Made by a program: the position numbers and the translations under genes. The notes beneath the pieces are model-generated. The model made no database searches, was not told the DNA's origin, and saw nothing but the letters and a program-made list of their open reading frames with translations. Positions 43,132-51,166 of a stretch of DNA of 64,000 nucleotides are shown piece by piece (position 1 is the stretch's first letter; each line of letters opens with the position of its first letter). Source of the stretch: Pseudomonadota bacterium (GTDB lineage: Bacteria > Desulfobacterota > Binatia > Binatales > Binataceae). The stretch is from the NCBI GenBank assembly GCA_021325355.1, contig JAJPHI010000018.1:186001-250000 (forward strand), read 5' to 3'.

Positions 43132-43940
43132 AGATCGTACTCGCTCAGCAAAGCCTGCCGGAGCCTCGCGTAGTGAATTATGCCGACCAGATATTCGAAA
43201 TATTGCTCGGTATTTTCGTGATCGAACGCAAGCCTGAAGGCATAGGCGCGCGCCAGATGGCGCTTGACCTCGGCGAGCGCAGGTCCCTGCAGATCGGCGG
43301 CGTCCCGAATCTCGAGATGACCCCAATCTGCGGCAAAGATCTGCCGGGCGAGGCCCCGCGGATAGCCGGCTACACTCACCATCAGGTCGGCCAGAAGTTC
43401 ACCCGATACGGTCAACTGCCGCGGATAGTCGGCGTCGAAGAGAAAATGCGCATGGCGGGTCGACGCTCCCAGCACGGTGGCACTCAGATGATGCGAAAGT
43501 TCGTGAATGAAACTCGAGCCGACCACCACCGGATGGTGCGCGGTGTTGATATAGATTAGCGGTCGCTTGAGCCCCGTCTGCCGACCGGCGTAGAAACCGC
43601 GCAACGCCGGTCCGTTGCGGTAGGTCGCGGCATTCAGTGAAAAATCGAGTTTTTGCCCGATTTCCGCGTATGCCTTGATCGGCATGTAAGCCACCGGCTG
43701 ACGATTGAAACCTTTGAAAATGCCGCGAAACTCGCGCAGCAGCGCCGTCACCTCGTCAAAGTCAGCGCGCTCGCGCACCGCTTTGGCGTAATCGGCGGTG
43801 AGCACCCGCGCGAGATTCGACCCTGCGCGCGTGCGGGGTTTCGCGCCATGCAGCCGGCGCCGCCGCTCGCTAATTATTCCCGGACCCGGTCCGCGTACCT
43901 TTCCGCGCCCCCGACCGGGCGTCGACGCTCTACCGCGCAT
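43128..43940 (-). CDS. HExxH metallopeptidase-like protein (ImmA/IrrE-like)
   Basis: The protein has 270 residues. The zinc site is SSFIHELSHHLSA, with a likely third ligand in SGELLADLMVSVAGYP about 40 residues later, the spacing seen in ImmA/IrrE-type peptidases. The N-terminal 45 residues are Arg/Gly-rich and low complexity. The rest is not clearly like a named family. ImmA and IrrE cleave XRE-type repressors, and an XRE gene overlaps its stop, so cleavage of that regulator is the obvious guess. Ribosome-binding site GAGGGG precedes the ATG. Confidence 0.72.
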   Translation of the reverse strand: MRGRASTPGRGRGKVRGPGPGIISERRRRLHGAKPRTRAGSNLARVLTADYAKAVRERADFDEVTALLREFRGIFKGFNRQPVAYMPIKAYAEIGQKLDFSLNAATYRNGPALRGFYAGRQTGLKRPLIYINTAHHPVVVGSSFIHELSHHLSATVLGASTRHAHFLFDADYPRQLTVSGELLADLMVSVAGYPRGLARQIFAADWGHLEIRDAADLQGPALAEVKRHLARAYAFRLAFDHENTEQYFEYLVGIIHYARLRQALLSEYDL

Positions 43941-44295
43941 TACCCCTCGCAGTCTAATGACTCCGAGTCATTTTGCAAGAACTGATCGCTAGCCTTATCG
44001 CGTCGGATAGCGTTATGTGATAGCCGGTGATAACTAATAGTGATGCGTTGCAAGCAATTTGTCATCGCATTATGCGTTAGTCGCGACATGGTCCGGTAAG
44101 ACGGCCATTTGTTGGAAGCGGTTATCATAACAGGGGGTGCCGCTTCGTGACCGAGGGGGATTATCTAATGTGCTCGCGCTTCGCCGAGCCCATCGTCAGC
44201 ACCACTGGTGAGGCTGTGGTCTCGTCACCTCGACGGCCGTTTCAGAATCGACGCGAACAGTTCAAAGGTAATTAGCAAAATGGAGGATAATCAAA
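43941..44295. other. AT-rich intergenic region with a 17-bp operator-like palindrome
   Basis: The 355-bp gap separates the divergent HExxH gene and the unknown gene at 44296. It holds AATGACTC-C-GAGTCATT (43956-43972), a perfect 8+1+8 palindrome 16 bases before the HExxH start, and CGCAT-T-ATGCG (44066-44076), a smaller one. The composition is clearly lower in GC than the flanking genes. I see no RNA gene or conserved coding frame in it. Confidence 0.5.
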
Positions 44296-44982
44296 ATGGA
44301 GTTGCGTTTGCTGTCGACGGCTGAAGAGCGCCAAATCTTTGCGCGTAATCTGGTCGAGACACGGCTGGCCAAGGGCGCCGGTTTCTGCGAGACGGGGCGC
44401 TCGCAGGTTGGGGAAGCTCATCTGGCATTCGGCCGCCTTTACGGCCTGTTCGCCGATGAATCGGCCGGGTTGGACGATATGATGGCGGGTCTGGTGATGC
44501 ATGATCTTGCCAGTTTTCCCCAGAGCTACCCGAAGCCCGACCTGACGCATTATCCGCCGGAGTCGGTTCTCGAGTTCGGTGAGCTGTGGGCCAAGATAGC
44601 GGGCAGCGCGCGCATCATTCGGCAGGCGGGGGCCATCTTGGCCGGCGAGTTGCACGCGCAGGCCGTGCTTGCCTATCCGCTGTTCAGTCCCTGGAATCTG
44701 TCGGCAGCCTACCACCGGGATTTCGATCCCGCCGGTTCACCGATCGAGTGGCCGTACATCCGGACCACCGACGGCAACCGGATGTTCGTTCAGGCGATGG
44801 TCAGCGAAGGTGAGAAGCTGGCGCGGATGATTCAGGATGCGGGCCAATGGGGCTTCAGCGCTGACGCGGAATTGACTCGTATAATCTTCAATAGCCCGTT
44901 TAAGGTTGCGCGACGGCGCGCCGAAATCCGCGCCCAGCGGGTCTCGACTCCCGAAGCGGCCCCGATGGCGGCGCGCGCCTGA
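44296..44982 (+). CDS. Unknown protein, possibly acyltransferase-like
   Basis: The 228-residue protein starts at ATG 44296 with GGAGGA eight bases upstream. It has no signal peptide or membrane span. GEAHLAFGRLYGLF, GLVMHDLASFPQSYPKPDLT and ILAGELHAQAVLAYPLFSPW are the most structured stretches; the alternation of strands and helices is loosely like a GNAT fold, but I cannot assign it. A 14-codon out-of-frame frame begins at ATG 44280 and overlaps the start. A strong hairpin follows the stop. Confidence 0.7.
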   Translation: MELRLLSTAEERQIFARNLVETRLAKGAGFCETGRSQVGEAHLAFGRLYGLFADESAGLDDMMAGLVMHDLASFPQSYPKPDLTHYPPESVLEFGELWAKIAGSARIIRQAGAILAGELHAQAVLAYPLFSPWNLSAAYHRDFDPAGSPIEWPYIRTTDGNRMFVQAMVSEGEKLARMIQDAGQWGFSADAELTRIIFNSPFKVARRRAEIRAQRVSTPEAAPMAARA

Positions 44983-45010
44983 GCGCGCCGCGGTGCTCCC
45001 GCGCCAAAGA

Positions 45011-45056
45011 CCTGCCGCCGGTCAGCCGCATCTTCGCGCGGCCGACCGGCGGCAGG
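45011..45056 (+). terminator. Strong hairpin after the unknown gene
   Basis: CCTGCCGCCGGTC (45011-45023) pairs perfectly with GACCGGCGGCAGG (45044-45056), 13 bp, with further pairing inside the loop. There is no T-run, so it may stop transcription with help or act as an RNA-stabilising end. It begins 28 bases after the stop at 44982. Confidence 0.5.
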
Positions 45057-45152
45057 ATGCAGCCCTCCCTACGGAAGTGATGGATCGGGATACGGCAGAG
45101 GCCGCGCCACGCTTGCGTCAGTCGCGCGATCGAGTCAAGGTTTAGCGCTCGT

Positions 45153-45229
45153 GAGCCGTTAGCTCAGGCCGGTAGAGCATGTGACTTTTAATCACAGGGT
45201 CCCGGGTTCGAGTCCCGGACGGCTCACCA
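45153..45229 (+). tRNA. tRNA-Lys (anticodon TTT)
   Basis: The 77-base gene folds as a full cloverleaf: acceptor GAGCCGT/ACGGCTC, D stem GCTC/GAGC, anticodon stem TGTGA/TCACA around CTTTTAA (anticodon TTT), T stem CCGGG/CCCGG with TTCGAGT loop. The discriminator is A, and CCA is encoded. No integrase or repeat flanks it, so it does not appear to be an attachment site in use. Confidence 0.97.
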
Positions 45230-45301
45230 CGGAAGCTCGCTGCGAGTCTCGGTCCGGCGATGGCGGTCCGCTGGTCCGCAGGCGTCACGAATCACCTGAC
45301 G

Positions 45302-45769
45302 TTATGAATCAATGGTGACGGGGCGCACGGCGGCGGGCGCGATCGTTTTCAAACTGCCGAGATGGGTGGTGAGGGCATGCAGATAGACCCCGAACGCCAT
45401 CGCGACGACGAACACGACGACCGGGGTCGCGCCCGAGGCCAGCGAGGTGATTGCCGGACCTGGACAAAAGCCGCCGAGTCCCCATCCGGCCCCGAAGATC
45501 GCGGCGCCGAGAATCAGGCGCGTGTCCGGGTCGCGGTTGGGCGGCACGGCAAAATCCGCGGCGAGCATCGGTGCTGACATCCGACGGCTGTAGCGATAGG
45601 CCACGAAATAGACGCAAATCGCGCCGATCATCACCAAGGCCAGGCTCGGATCCCAATTCCCGAAGAAATCCAGAAAACCGATCACTTTGATCGGGCGCGT
45701 CATGCCCGAAATGCCGAGGCCCAGGGCAAAGACTACGCCGGAAATGAACGAGGTGAGCAGCGCTTTCAC
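45302..45769 (-). CDS. YeeE/YedE-type sulfur transporter, C-terminal half (DUF6691-like)
   Basis: The protein has 155 residues from GTG at 45769, which overlaps the upstream stop by 4 bases. Four membrane segments include [18 protein letters not shown] and [19 protein letters not shown], whose GFCPGPA Cys motif is one of the sulfur-relay cysteines of the YeeE family. Single-chain YeeE (TsuA) imports thiosulfate; here the two halves are separate genes, as in the PmpAB pairs of other bacteria. It acts with the protein encoded just upstream. Confidence 0.9.
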   Translation of the reverse strand: MKALLTSFISGVVFALGLGISGMTRPIKVIGFLDFFGNWDPSLALVMIGAICVYFVAYRYSRRMSAPMLAADFAVPPNRDPDTRLILGAAIFGAGWGLGGFCPGPAITSLASGATPVVVFVVAMAFGVYLHALTTHLGSLKTIAPAAVRPVTIDS

Positions 45770-46197
45770 AGCGACCCTCCGAAAAGGTGATTGATCACGA
45801 ACACGGTCAAGGCGCCGGTGGCGAGGAAGACGGCCGTTGCCGCGATCGAGCGCCGCGAGAGTCGGCTGACCCCGCAGACGCCGTGCCCGCTGGTGCATCC
45901 GTTGCCCAGTCGCGTGCCGTAGCCGACCAGCAGACCGGCCGCCATCAGTGCGGCGGGCGAGCGGACGAGGCCGAAAGCGAAGGCCTGCGGCAGCAGGAGT
46001 CTAAGGAGCAGCCCGCCCGCAACAAGACCGGCGAGGAAGCAGCCCTTCCAGAGCGTTTCGCCGCGCACCGGTCTCAGAATGCCGGCGAAGATGCCGCTGA
46101 TGCCGGCGACCTTGCCGTCCAGCAGCAGCATCGCCGAGGCGCTCACGCCGATGAGAAGTCCGCCAATCAGTGACTGAAGCGGTGTGAAGTTCTGCAT
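45766..46197 (-). CDS. YeeE/YedE-type sulfur transporter, N-terminal half
   Basis: The 143-residue membrane protein has four helices. [20 protein letters not shown] opens it, [12 protein letters not shown] is conserved in the family, and [20 protein letters not shown] carries the two signature cysteines thought to bind thiosulfate or sulfide. It is divergent from the arsR-type gene with a 59-bp gap that holds an ATAT-rich dyad. Together with the next gene it forms one transporter. Confidence 0.92.
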   Translation of the reverse strand: MQNFTPLQSLIGGLLIGVSASAMLLLDGKVAGISGIFAGILRPVRGETLWKGCFLAGLVAGGLLLRLLLPQAFAFGLVRSPAALMAAGLLVGYGTRLGNGCTSGHGVCGVSRLSRRSIAATAVFLATGALTVFVINHLFGGSL

Positions 46198-46245
46198 CGC
46201 TGTCCCCCGTCAGATGGCGCGATCGGTTGCGCCGTCATGGTTAAT

Positions 46246-46259
46246 CATATAACCATATG
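46246..46259. promoter_or_regulatory. ATAT-type dyad at the arsR/yeeE divergent start
   Basis: CATAT-AACC-ATATG is a perfect inverted repeat in an AT-rich patch between the two genes. It overlaps the first possible ATG (46257) of the ArsR-type gene, so the real start is probably the second Met (46263). ArsR-family sites are typically ATA-rich dyads like this. Confidence 0.55.
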
Positions 46260-46688
46260 TTCATGAAAGCCAACCGCGGCGCCGGACCGAGGGGGATCGC
46301 CACCGCGATACCGCCGGCGGCGCTCGAGCTGGTGGCGGCGCGTTTCCGCGCGCTCGGCGAGCCCCTGCGCCTGCGGATGCTGCAAAGTCTCGAGGGCCGC
46401 GAGATGAGCGTCTCGGCGCTGGCCGGAATGGTCGGGTCGACGCAGCCCAACATCAGCAAGCATCTGCGCGTCCTGCAGGAGGTTGGACTGGTCCGACGGC
46501 GCCAGCAGGGCGTCACGGCCTACTATGCGATCGCCGACGAAACGGTGTTCGAGCTCTGCGAGCTGGTCTGCGCCGGAGTCCGTGATCGGCTCGAATCGCA
46601 GGTGGGCGCGCTGGGTTCGAGCGGTTTGTCGCGACCCCGCAGTAGCGGCTCGATGCGCCGGCGGCGCGCGCTGCGACCGCCGGCTTGA
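46257..46688 (+). CDS. ArsR-family transcriptional regulator
   Basis: The protein has 143 residues (141 from the Met at 46263). The winged helix is LGEPLRLRMLQSLEGREMSV, then LAGMVGSTQPNISKHLRVLQ for the recognition helix, and VRRRQQGVTAYYAIADE for the wing. A Cys pair in FELCELVCAG could sense thiols, metals or sulfane sulfur. The first-helix Cys of the persulfide sensor BigR/SqrR is absent. The tail is basic. It faces the YeeE pair and precedes a TauE half-protein, so it probably controls both. Confidence 0.9.
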   Translation: MFMKANRGAGPRGIATAIPPAALELVAARFRALGEPLRLRMLQSLEGREMSVSALAGMVGSTQPNISKHLRVLQEVGLVRRRQQGVTAYYAIADETVFELCELVCAGVRDRLESQVGALGSSGLSRPRSSGSMRRRRALRPPA

Positions 46689-46744
46689 ACGGCCCGCGGG
46701 TTGCGCGTCCCACACAATGATCGAGGCAAAGGTGTGAAGGAGGT

Positions 46745-47104
46745 ATGGTGCAAACTCTGGTTGTCCTGCTCATCGGTATCGCCGCCGGCATTCTCGGTGG
46801 GTTCTTCGGCGTGGCCGGCGGGGTGCTGATCGTTCCCGCGCTGGTGATTCTGCTCGCGATGCCGCAGCAGACCGCCGTCGGCACCTCGCTCGCGGCGCTG
46901 CTGCCACCGGTCGGTCTGCTCGGCGCGCTCGAGTACTACAAGCACGGCAACGTGAATTTCCTGTACGCGATGCTGCTCGCGTGCGGTCTTTTGGTGGGCG
47001 CCTATTTCGGGTCGATTCTCGCCGTGAAAGTTTCCGAGGACACCTTGCGTCGCGCATTCGCCTTGTTTTTGATTCTGATCGCCGTCAAGCTCTTCATGGA
47101 CTGA
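46745..47104 (+). CDS. TauE/SafE-family protein, half-size
   Basis: The 119-residue membrane protein has four helices and one copy of the TauE/SafE repeat: IGIAAGILGGFFGVAGGVLIVPALVI (in pieces GIAAGILGGFFGVAGG and LIVPALVILL), then AVGTSLAALLP. The full family has two repeats and about 250 residues, so this must work as a dimer or with another half. It follows the ArsR gene after 56 bases with an AAGGAGG ribosome-binding site. A sulfur-compound channel role fits the neighbours. Confidence 0.85.
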   Translation: MVQTLVVLLIGIAAGILGGFFGVAGGVLIVPALVILLAMPQQTAVGTSLAALLPPVGLLGALEYYKHGNVNFLYAMLLACGLLVGAYFGSILAVKVSEDTLRRAFALFLILIAVKLFMD

Positions 47105-47318
47105 GGGCCGCGGGGCGCATCGACGCCTCCCTTACCCGCGCGCGGTCGGCTGGACGATCGTGGGAAAGACCGTCAGTGCATCGGGGCGGCGGCGCCGATC
47201 GCGCGGCTAGGGGTTGGTGAAGCTCCGCGGCGTGCGGCCGCCGGCGCCCCGATGGCGCTCGCGACGAGCGGCTCTGCCAAATGATCCGCATCCCAACTAA
47301 AATCGTGCTTAAGTTAGA

Positions 47319-47356
47319 CATGGCGGTCGAATTGTTTGGCGTGTGCGACCGTCATT
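47319..47356 (+). promoter_or_regulatory. Dyad upstream of htpX
   Basis: ATGG-CGGTCG (47320-47329) pairs with CGACCG-TCAT (47346-47355) with one mismatch, a 10-bp stem around 16 bases. It lies about 45-80 bases before the htpX start in a 295-bp gap after the TauE half-gene. It is not a CIRCE element. Nothing else in the gap is recognisable. Confidence 0.3.
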
Positions 47357-47399
47357 CAGGATTGCATCCGGATAAAGGAGCCGGGGCGGAAACCATTTT

Positions 47400-48254
47400 A
47401 TGAGCGCAATCAAAACGACGCTGCTGATGGGCGCACTGACCGCAATTATTCTCCTGTTCGGCGGCATGTTCGGCGGACGCCAGGGGCTGGTTATCGCTTT
47501 TGTCTTTGCTGTCGTCACGAATTTCGTGAGCTACTGGTTCTCGGACAAGATGGTGCTGGCGGCGTATCGGGCGCAGCCGCTGAACCCGGCCGATGCTCCC
47601 GAGCTTTACGGTATCGTGAGCGAGCTTGCGCAGTCGGCCGGCATCCCGACGCCGCGGCTCTATCTGATCGACACCGATACGCCGAACGCGTTTGCCACCG
47701 GACGCAGTCCGCGGCATGCGGCGGTTGCGGTGACCCGGGGGATCATGCGGATCTGCAATCGCGAGGAGTTGAAAGGGGTGCTCGGGCATGAGCTTTCGCA
47801 CGTCCTTAATCGCGACATCCTGATAAGTTCCATTGCCGCGACGCTCGCCGGAGTAATCATGATGCTCGGCTCGTTTGCGCGATGGGCGGCGATCTTCGGC
47901 GGATTTGACGGCCGCGAAGAGGGGAATCAGCGCGGCGGCGCGCTTGGCTTGATCGTGATGGCGATCCTCGCGCCGTTTGCCGCGATGCTGATTCAGCTCG
48001 CGATCTCGCGAACGCGCGAATATCAGGCCGACGCGAGCGGCGCGCGCCTCGCGCATAACCCGTTGTATCTCGCCAATGCGCTGCGCAAGCTCGAGAGCGC
48101 GAACGAGCGGATGCCGATGGACGCGGGTCCCGCGACCGCGCACCTGTTCATCGTCAATCCGCTGAGCGGCGGCTTTCTGGCGAAGCTGTTCTCGACCCAT
48201 CCGCCGCTCGAGGAGCGTATCCGACGGCTGGAACAGATGGCGTATAGCGGCTAA
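47400..48254 (+). CDS. htpX: Membrane zinc metalloprotease HtpX
   Basis: The 284-residue M48-family protease degrades misfolded membrane proteins. The zinc site is [16 protein letters not shown] (HExxH), and the third ligand is in [16 protein letters not shown]. Two N-terminal helices ([19 protein letters not shown] and [17 protein letters not shown]) and two more flanking residue 150-200 place the active site at the cytoplasmic face. [10 protein letters not shown]-type ending is present as [16 protein letters not shown]. Confidence 0.96.
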   Translation: MSAIKTTLLMGALTAIILLFGGMFGGRQGLVIAFVFAVVTNFVSYWFSDKMVLAAYRAQPLNPADAPELYGIVSELAQSAGIPTPRLYLIDTDTPNAFATGRSPRHAAVAVTRGIMRICNREELKGVLGHELSHVLNRDILISSIAATLAGVIMMLGSFARWAAIFGGFDGREEGNQRGGALGLIVMAILAPFAAMLIQLAISRTREYQADASGARLAHNPLYLANALRKLESANERMPMDAGPATAHLFIVNPLSGGFLAKLFSTHPPLEERIRRLEQMAYSG

Positions 48255-48293
48255 CCTTTATTCCTCCCGATTGTCGCAACACCAGTAAGGGCC

Positions 48294-48728
48294 ATGGCTG
48301 ACGAGGAAGAAGAGAAGAGTCGGGGCTTCAAGGTCGAGGATCGGCGTCGCTTCTCGGCCGAGGGCGAACCGCGGGCGAACGCCGACGAACCCGTCGCCGA
48401 AAACCCCGCTGCCCGGCAGCGGTCGGAGGCGAGCGCCGCGGCGAAGTCGCCCGGTCGGGGGGCTGAGCGTTCCGCGCCGGCCTCGGAGATCACTTTCGCC
48501 GGGTTTGTCGTTGGCCTTTCGACGCAGGCGCTGCTTCATCTTGGCGAGATTCAGGAACCGAGCGTGGGCGGCGGTCCCGACCTGAGCGCGGCCCAGGAGG
48601 TCATCGACGTGCTCGGGATGCTGCAACAGAAGACGCGCGGCAATCTCGACAAGAATGAGCAGGATTTGCTCGAGGCGATTCTTTTCGACCTGCGCATGAA
48701 GTACGTTGAACGCAGCCGCCGCGGCTGA
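48294..48728 (+). CDS. DUF1844 domain-containing protein
   Basis: The protein has 144 residues. The first 55 are charged and Pro/Ala/Glu-rich, probably disordered. The domain begins ITFAGFVVGLSTQALLHLGE and continues PDLSAAQEVIDVLGMLQQKT and LDKNEQDLLEAILFDLRMKY, the DUF1844 pattern found widely in delta-type bacteria and Acidobacteria. Function unknown. It sits 40 bases after htpX and 74 before the PBP gene. Confidence 0.9.
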   Translation: MADEEEEKSRGFKVEDRRRFSAEGEPRANADEPVAENPAARQRSEASAAAKSPGRGAERSAPASEITFAGFVVGLSTQALLHLGEIQEPSVGGGPDLSAAQEVIDVLGMLQQKTRGNLDKNEQDLLEAILFDLRMKYVERSRRG

Positions 48729-48802
48729 AGCGAGTCGTCCGCCGTTCGCCGGAGAAGTTTCACTTAAAGGAGCGCGAACGTCCGCAGAGTCGTGCCGATT
48801 GC

Positions 48803-51166
48803 GTGCGTAGAGCGATTAAATTTGCGCTGTTGGGCCTCGCGCTGATCGCGGTCTTCGCGGCGGCGCCGGCAGTGTTCGCCTTCCTCAGCTACTACCACGC
48901 TCTCGAGGACGAAGTGGTCACCCGCTTCTCGAACAAGCACTGGACCATTCCGTCGCTGGTGTACTCGGATTCGACGACCATTTATCCGGGGCAAAAGATT
49001 GGCGATATCGGTTTGATGGAGCGGCTCGCCCGGCTCAATTACCATCGCGTCGCCCCGGGCCAGGTGACGGCGCGCGGCGAATACAGTTTCGATCCCGCGA
49101 GCGGACGCTTCGAGATCTTCCTGCACAGCTTCCATTATCCCTACACGCAGTTTCCCGGCGAGCTGGTCGCGATGCGCATTTCGCCGGTAGAGACCATCAT
49201 CGCGATGGAAGATGTCGCGACCCATCAACCGCTCTATTCGATCGAGCTCGAGCCGGAAATGCTCGGCGCGATTTTCCAGGGTGATTGGGAGCAGCGGCGG
49301 ATCGTGCCGCTCGGCGAAGTGCCGCCGGCCTTTATTGATGCGGTTCTGGCGGCCGAAGACCATCGCTTTTACGAGCATCACGGCATCGATATCGTGCGCA
49401 CGCTGAAGGCGGCCTGGATCGATTTTACCGCCGGTCATGTGGTGCAGGGCGGTTCGACGCTGACGCAGCAGTTGATGAAGAATTTTTTTCTGACCAGCCG
49501 CCGCGACTGGCATCGCAAGGTCAAGGAAGCCCTGATGGCGTATATCGCCGAACAGCGCTATTCGAAGGATGAGATCCTGGAAAATTACCTGAACGACATC
49601 TATCTCGGGCAGCGGGGCAAGGAAGGTATCTACGGGATCTGGGAAGCGGCGGAATTCTATTTTTCGAAGGAACCGCGGGATCTCTCGCTGGCCGAGATGG
49701 CGACGATTGCCGGCATGATTCGCTCGCCGAACCATTTCAACCCGCTGCGCCATCCGGCCGACGCCGAGCGTCGGCGCAATGAAGTGCTGGCGGCGATGCT
49801 CGCCGACGGCTATATCAGCAAGCCGGCGTACGACGCGGCGGTGACGGAACCGCTGCGCGTGCGTGAGCCGTTCAACGAATCCAACGACGCCCCCTACTTC
49901 GTCGACTACGTCAAACACGAGCTGGCTGAGCGTTATCCGGCCTCGGTGCTGACCGGCGAGGGTCTGCGTATTTTCACCACTCTCGACGTCCACACGGAGA
50001 AGCAGGCGGAGGCGGCCGTCGACCAGAATCTGACCCGTCTCGAAGAGCAGCATCCGTCGCTGCGGCGCAAGGAGCGCGGCGATCAACTCGAATCGTGCCT
50101 GGTCGCGATCGAGCCGCAGACCGGCAAAATTCGCGCGATGGTCGGCGGCCGCGATTATCGCGAGAGTCAGTTCAACCGCGTCACCCAGGCAAAGCGCCAG
50201 CCCGGATCGGCCTTCAAGCCGCTGACCTATCTGGCGGCGCTGCAGGAGACCTTCGAAGGCGGTCCGGACCGCTATCTGCCCACCAGCTTTATCGACGACA
50301 CGCCGTTTACCTGGCAATTCGGCACGACCAGTTGGTCGCCGCGCAATTACAAGGATCGTTACTTCGGCCGCGTCACGCTCGAATTTGCCCTGGCGGAATC
50401 GCTGAACTCGGCCACCGCGAGACTGGCGGACGCGGTCGGCCTTGACCGCATCATTGCGATGGCCAACAAGCTCGGCTTCAGCGATCTCCCGCCCTATCCG
50501 TCGATCGTTCTGGGCGGCACCGAGGTGACGCCGTTGCAGCTCGCCAATATGTATGCGGTGCTGGCCAATGAAGGCATGGAGGTGCCGTTTTCCGCAGTGA
50601 CCGCGGTGGTCGATCAGCACGGGCGGATCGTCGAAGGCCACGAACTGGGAGCGCAGCAGGTGCTCACGCCCGAAGTTGCCTATACGATGGACTTCATGCT
50701 GGAGCAGGTGATTGAGCGTGGCACCGGAGTGGGCGCGCGTCGCGCCGGTTTCCTGCGTCCCGCGGCCGGCAAGACCGGCACCACCAACGACTCGAAAGAT
50801 GCCTGGTTTGCCGGGTTCACGCCGAATCTGCTCGCGGTCGTGTGGACCGGCTTCGATCAAAAAGAGGAGTTGGGACTGACCGGCGCGGAAGCCTCGCTGC
50901 CGGCCTGGACCGCATTCATGAAGGCGGCCACGGCGTCGCGGCCGATTCTGGATTTTGTCGCGCCCGCCGGAGTGGTCGTCGAAAAAATTGATCCGGCGAG
51001 CGGCTGCCCGAGCGCTCACGGCATCCTCGGCGTCTTTCCGCGTGATACGGCGCCCGGCGCCTCCTGCATCCCGACTCCAGGCGCGACGATTCCGGTGGGA
51101 GCGACCGATCAGGGCGGCGCCAGCGCCCCTGACAACGCCGCGCTCGATTCTTCGCCGAACGATTGA
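48803..51166 (+). CDS. Bifunctional penicillin-binding protein, PBP1B-like (class A)
   Basis: The 787-residue protein starts at GTG 48803. One N-terminal membrane helix is followed by a UB2H-like domain (residues about 45-140; WTIPSLVYSD, ARLNYHRVAPGQV), the feature of PBP1B. The GT51 glycosyltransferase has EDHRFYEHHGID and QGGSTLTQQLMKNFFLTSRR (split as QGGSTLTQQL and KNFFL). The transpeptidase has the three catalytic motifs PGSAFKPL (SxxK), ESLNSATAR (SxN) and GKTGTTND (KTG). It builds and cross-links peptidoglycan. The C-terminal 60 residues are Pro/Ala-rich. Confidence 0.94.
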   Translation: MRRAIKFALLGLALIAVFAAAPAVFAFLSYYHALEDEVVTRFSNKHWTIPSLVYSDSTTIYPGQKIGDIGLMERLARLNYHRVAPGQVTARGEYSFDPASGRFEIFLHSFHYPYTQFPGELVAMRISPVETIIAMEDVATHQPLYSIELEPEMLGAIFQGDWEQRRIVPLGEVPPAFIDAVLAAEDHRFYEHHGIDIVRTLKAAWIDFTAGHVVQGGSTLTQQLMKNFFLTSRRDWHRKVKEALMAYIAEQRYSKDEILENYLNDIYLGQRGKEGIYGIWEAAEFYFSKEPRDLSLAEMATIAGMIRSPNHFNPLRHPADAERRRNEVLAAMLADGYISKPAYDAAVTEPLRVREPFNESNDAPYFVDYVKHELAERYPASVLTGEGLRIFTTLDVHTEKQAEAAVDQNLTRLEEQHPSLRRKERGDQLESCLVAIEPQTGKIRAMVGGRDYRESQFNRVTQAKRQPGSAFKPLTYLAALQETFEGGPDRYLPTSFIDDTPFTWQFGTTSWSPRNYKDRYFGRVTLEFALAESLNSATARLADAVGLDRIIAMANKLGFSDLPPYPSIVLGGTEVTPLQLANMYAVLANEGMEVPFSAVTAVVDQHGRIVEGHELGAQQVLTPEVAYTMDFMLEQVIERGTGVGARRAGFLRPAAGKTGTTNDSKDAWFAGFTPNLLAVVWTGFDQKEELGLTGAEASLPAWTAFMKAATASRPILDFVAPAGVVVEKIDPASGCPSAHGILGVFPRDTAPGASCIPTPGATIPVGATDQGGASAPDNAALDSSPND

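Noticed and set aside
43940-44128. 62-codon minus-strand frame upstream of the HExxH gene
   Set aside because: It runs through the operator-like palindrome and AT-rich leader and has no start signal or protein-like composition.
45153-45229. tRNA-Lys as an attachment site for an integrated element
   Set aside because: No integrase and no repeat of the tRNA 3' end were seen in the window, and the neighbours are ordinary chromosomal genes.
48764-51019. 751-codon open frame on the minus strand
   Set aside because: It is antisense to the PBP1B-like gene, whose product has all catalytic motifs. High GC keeps the opposite strand free of stops.
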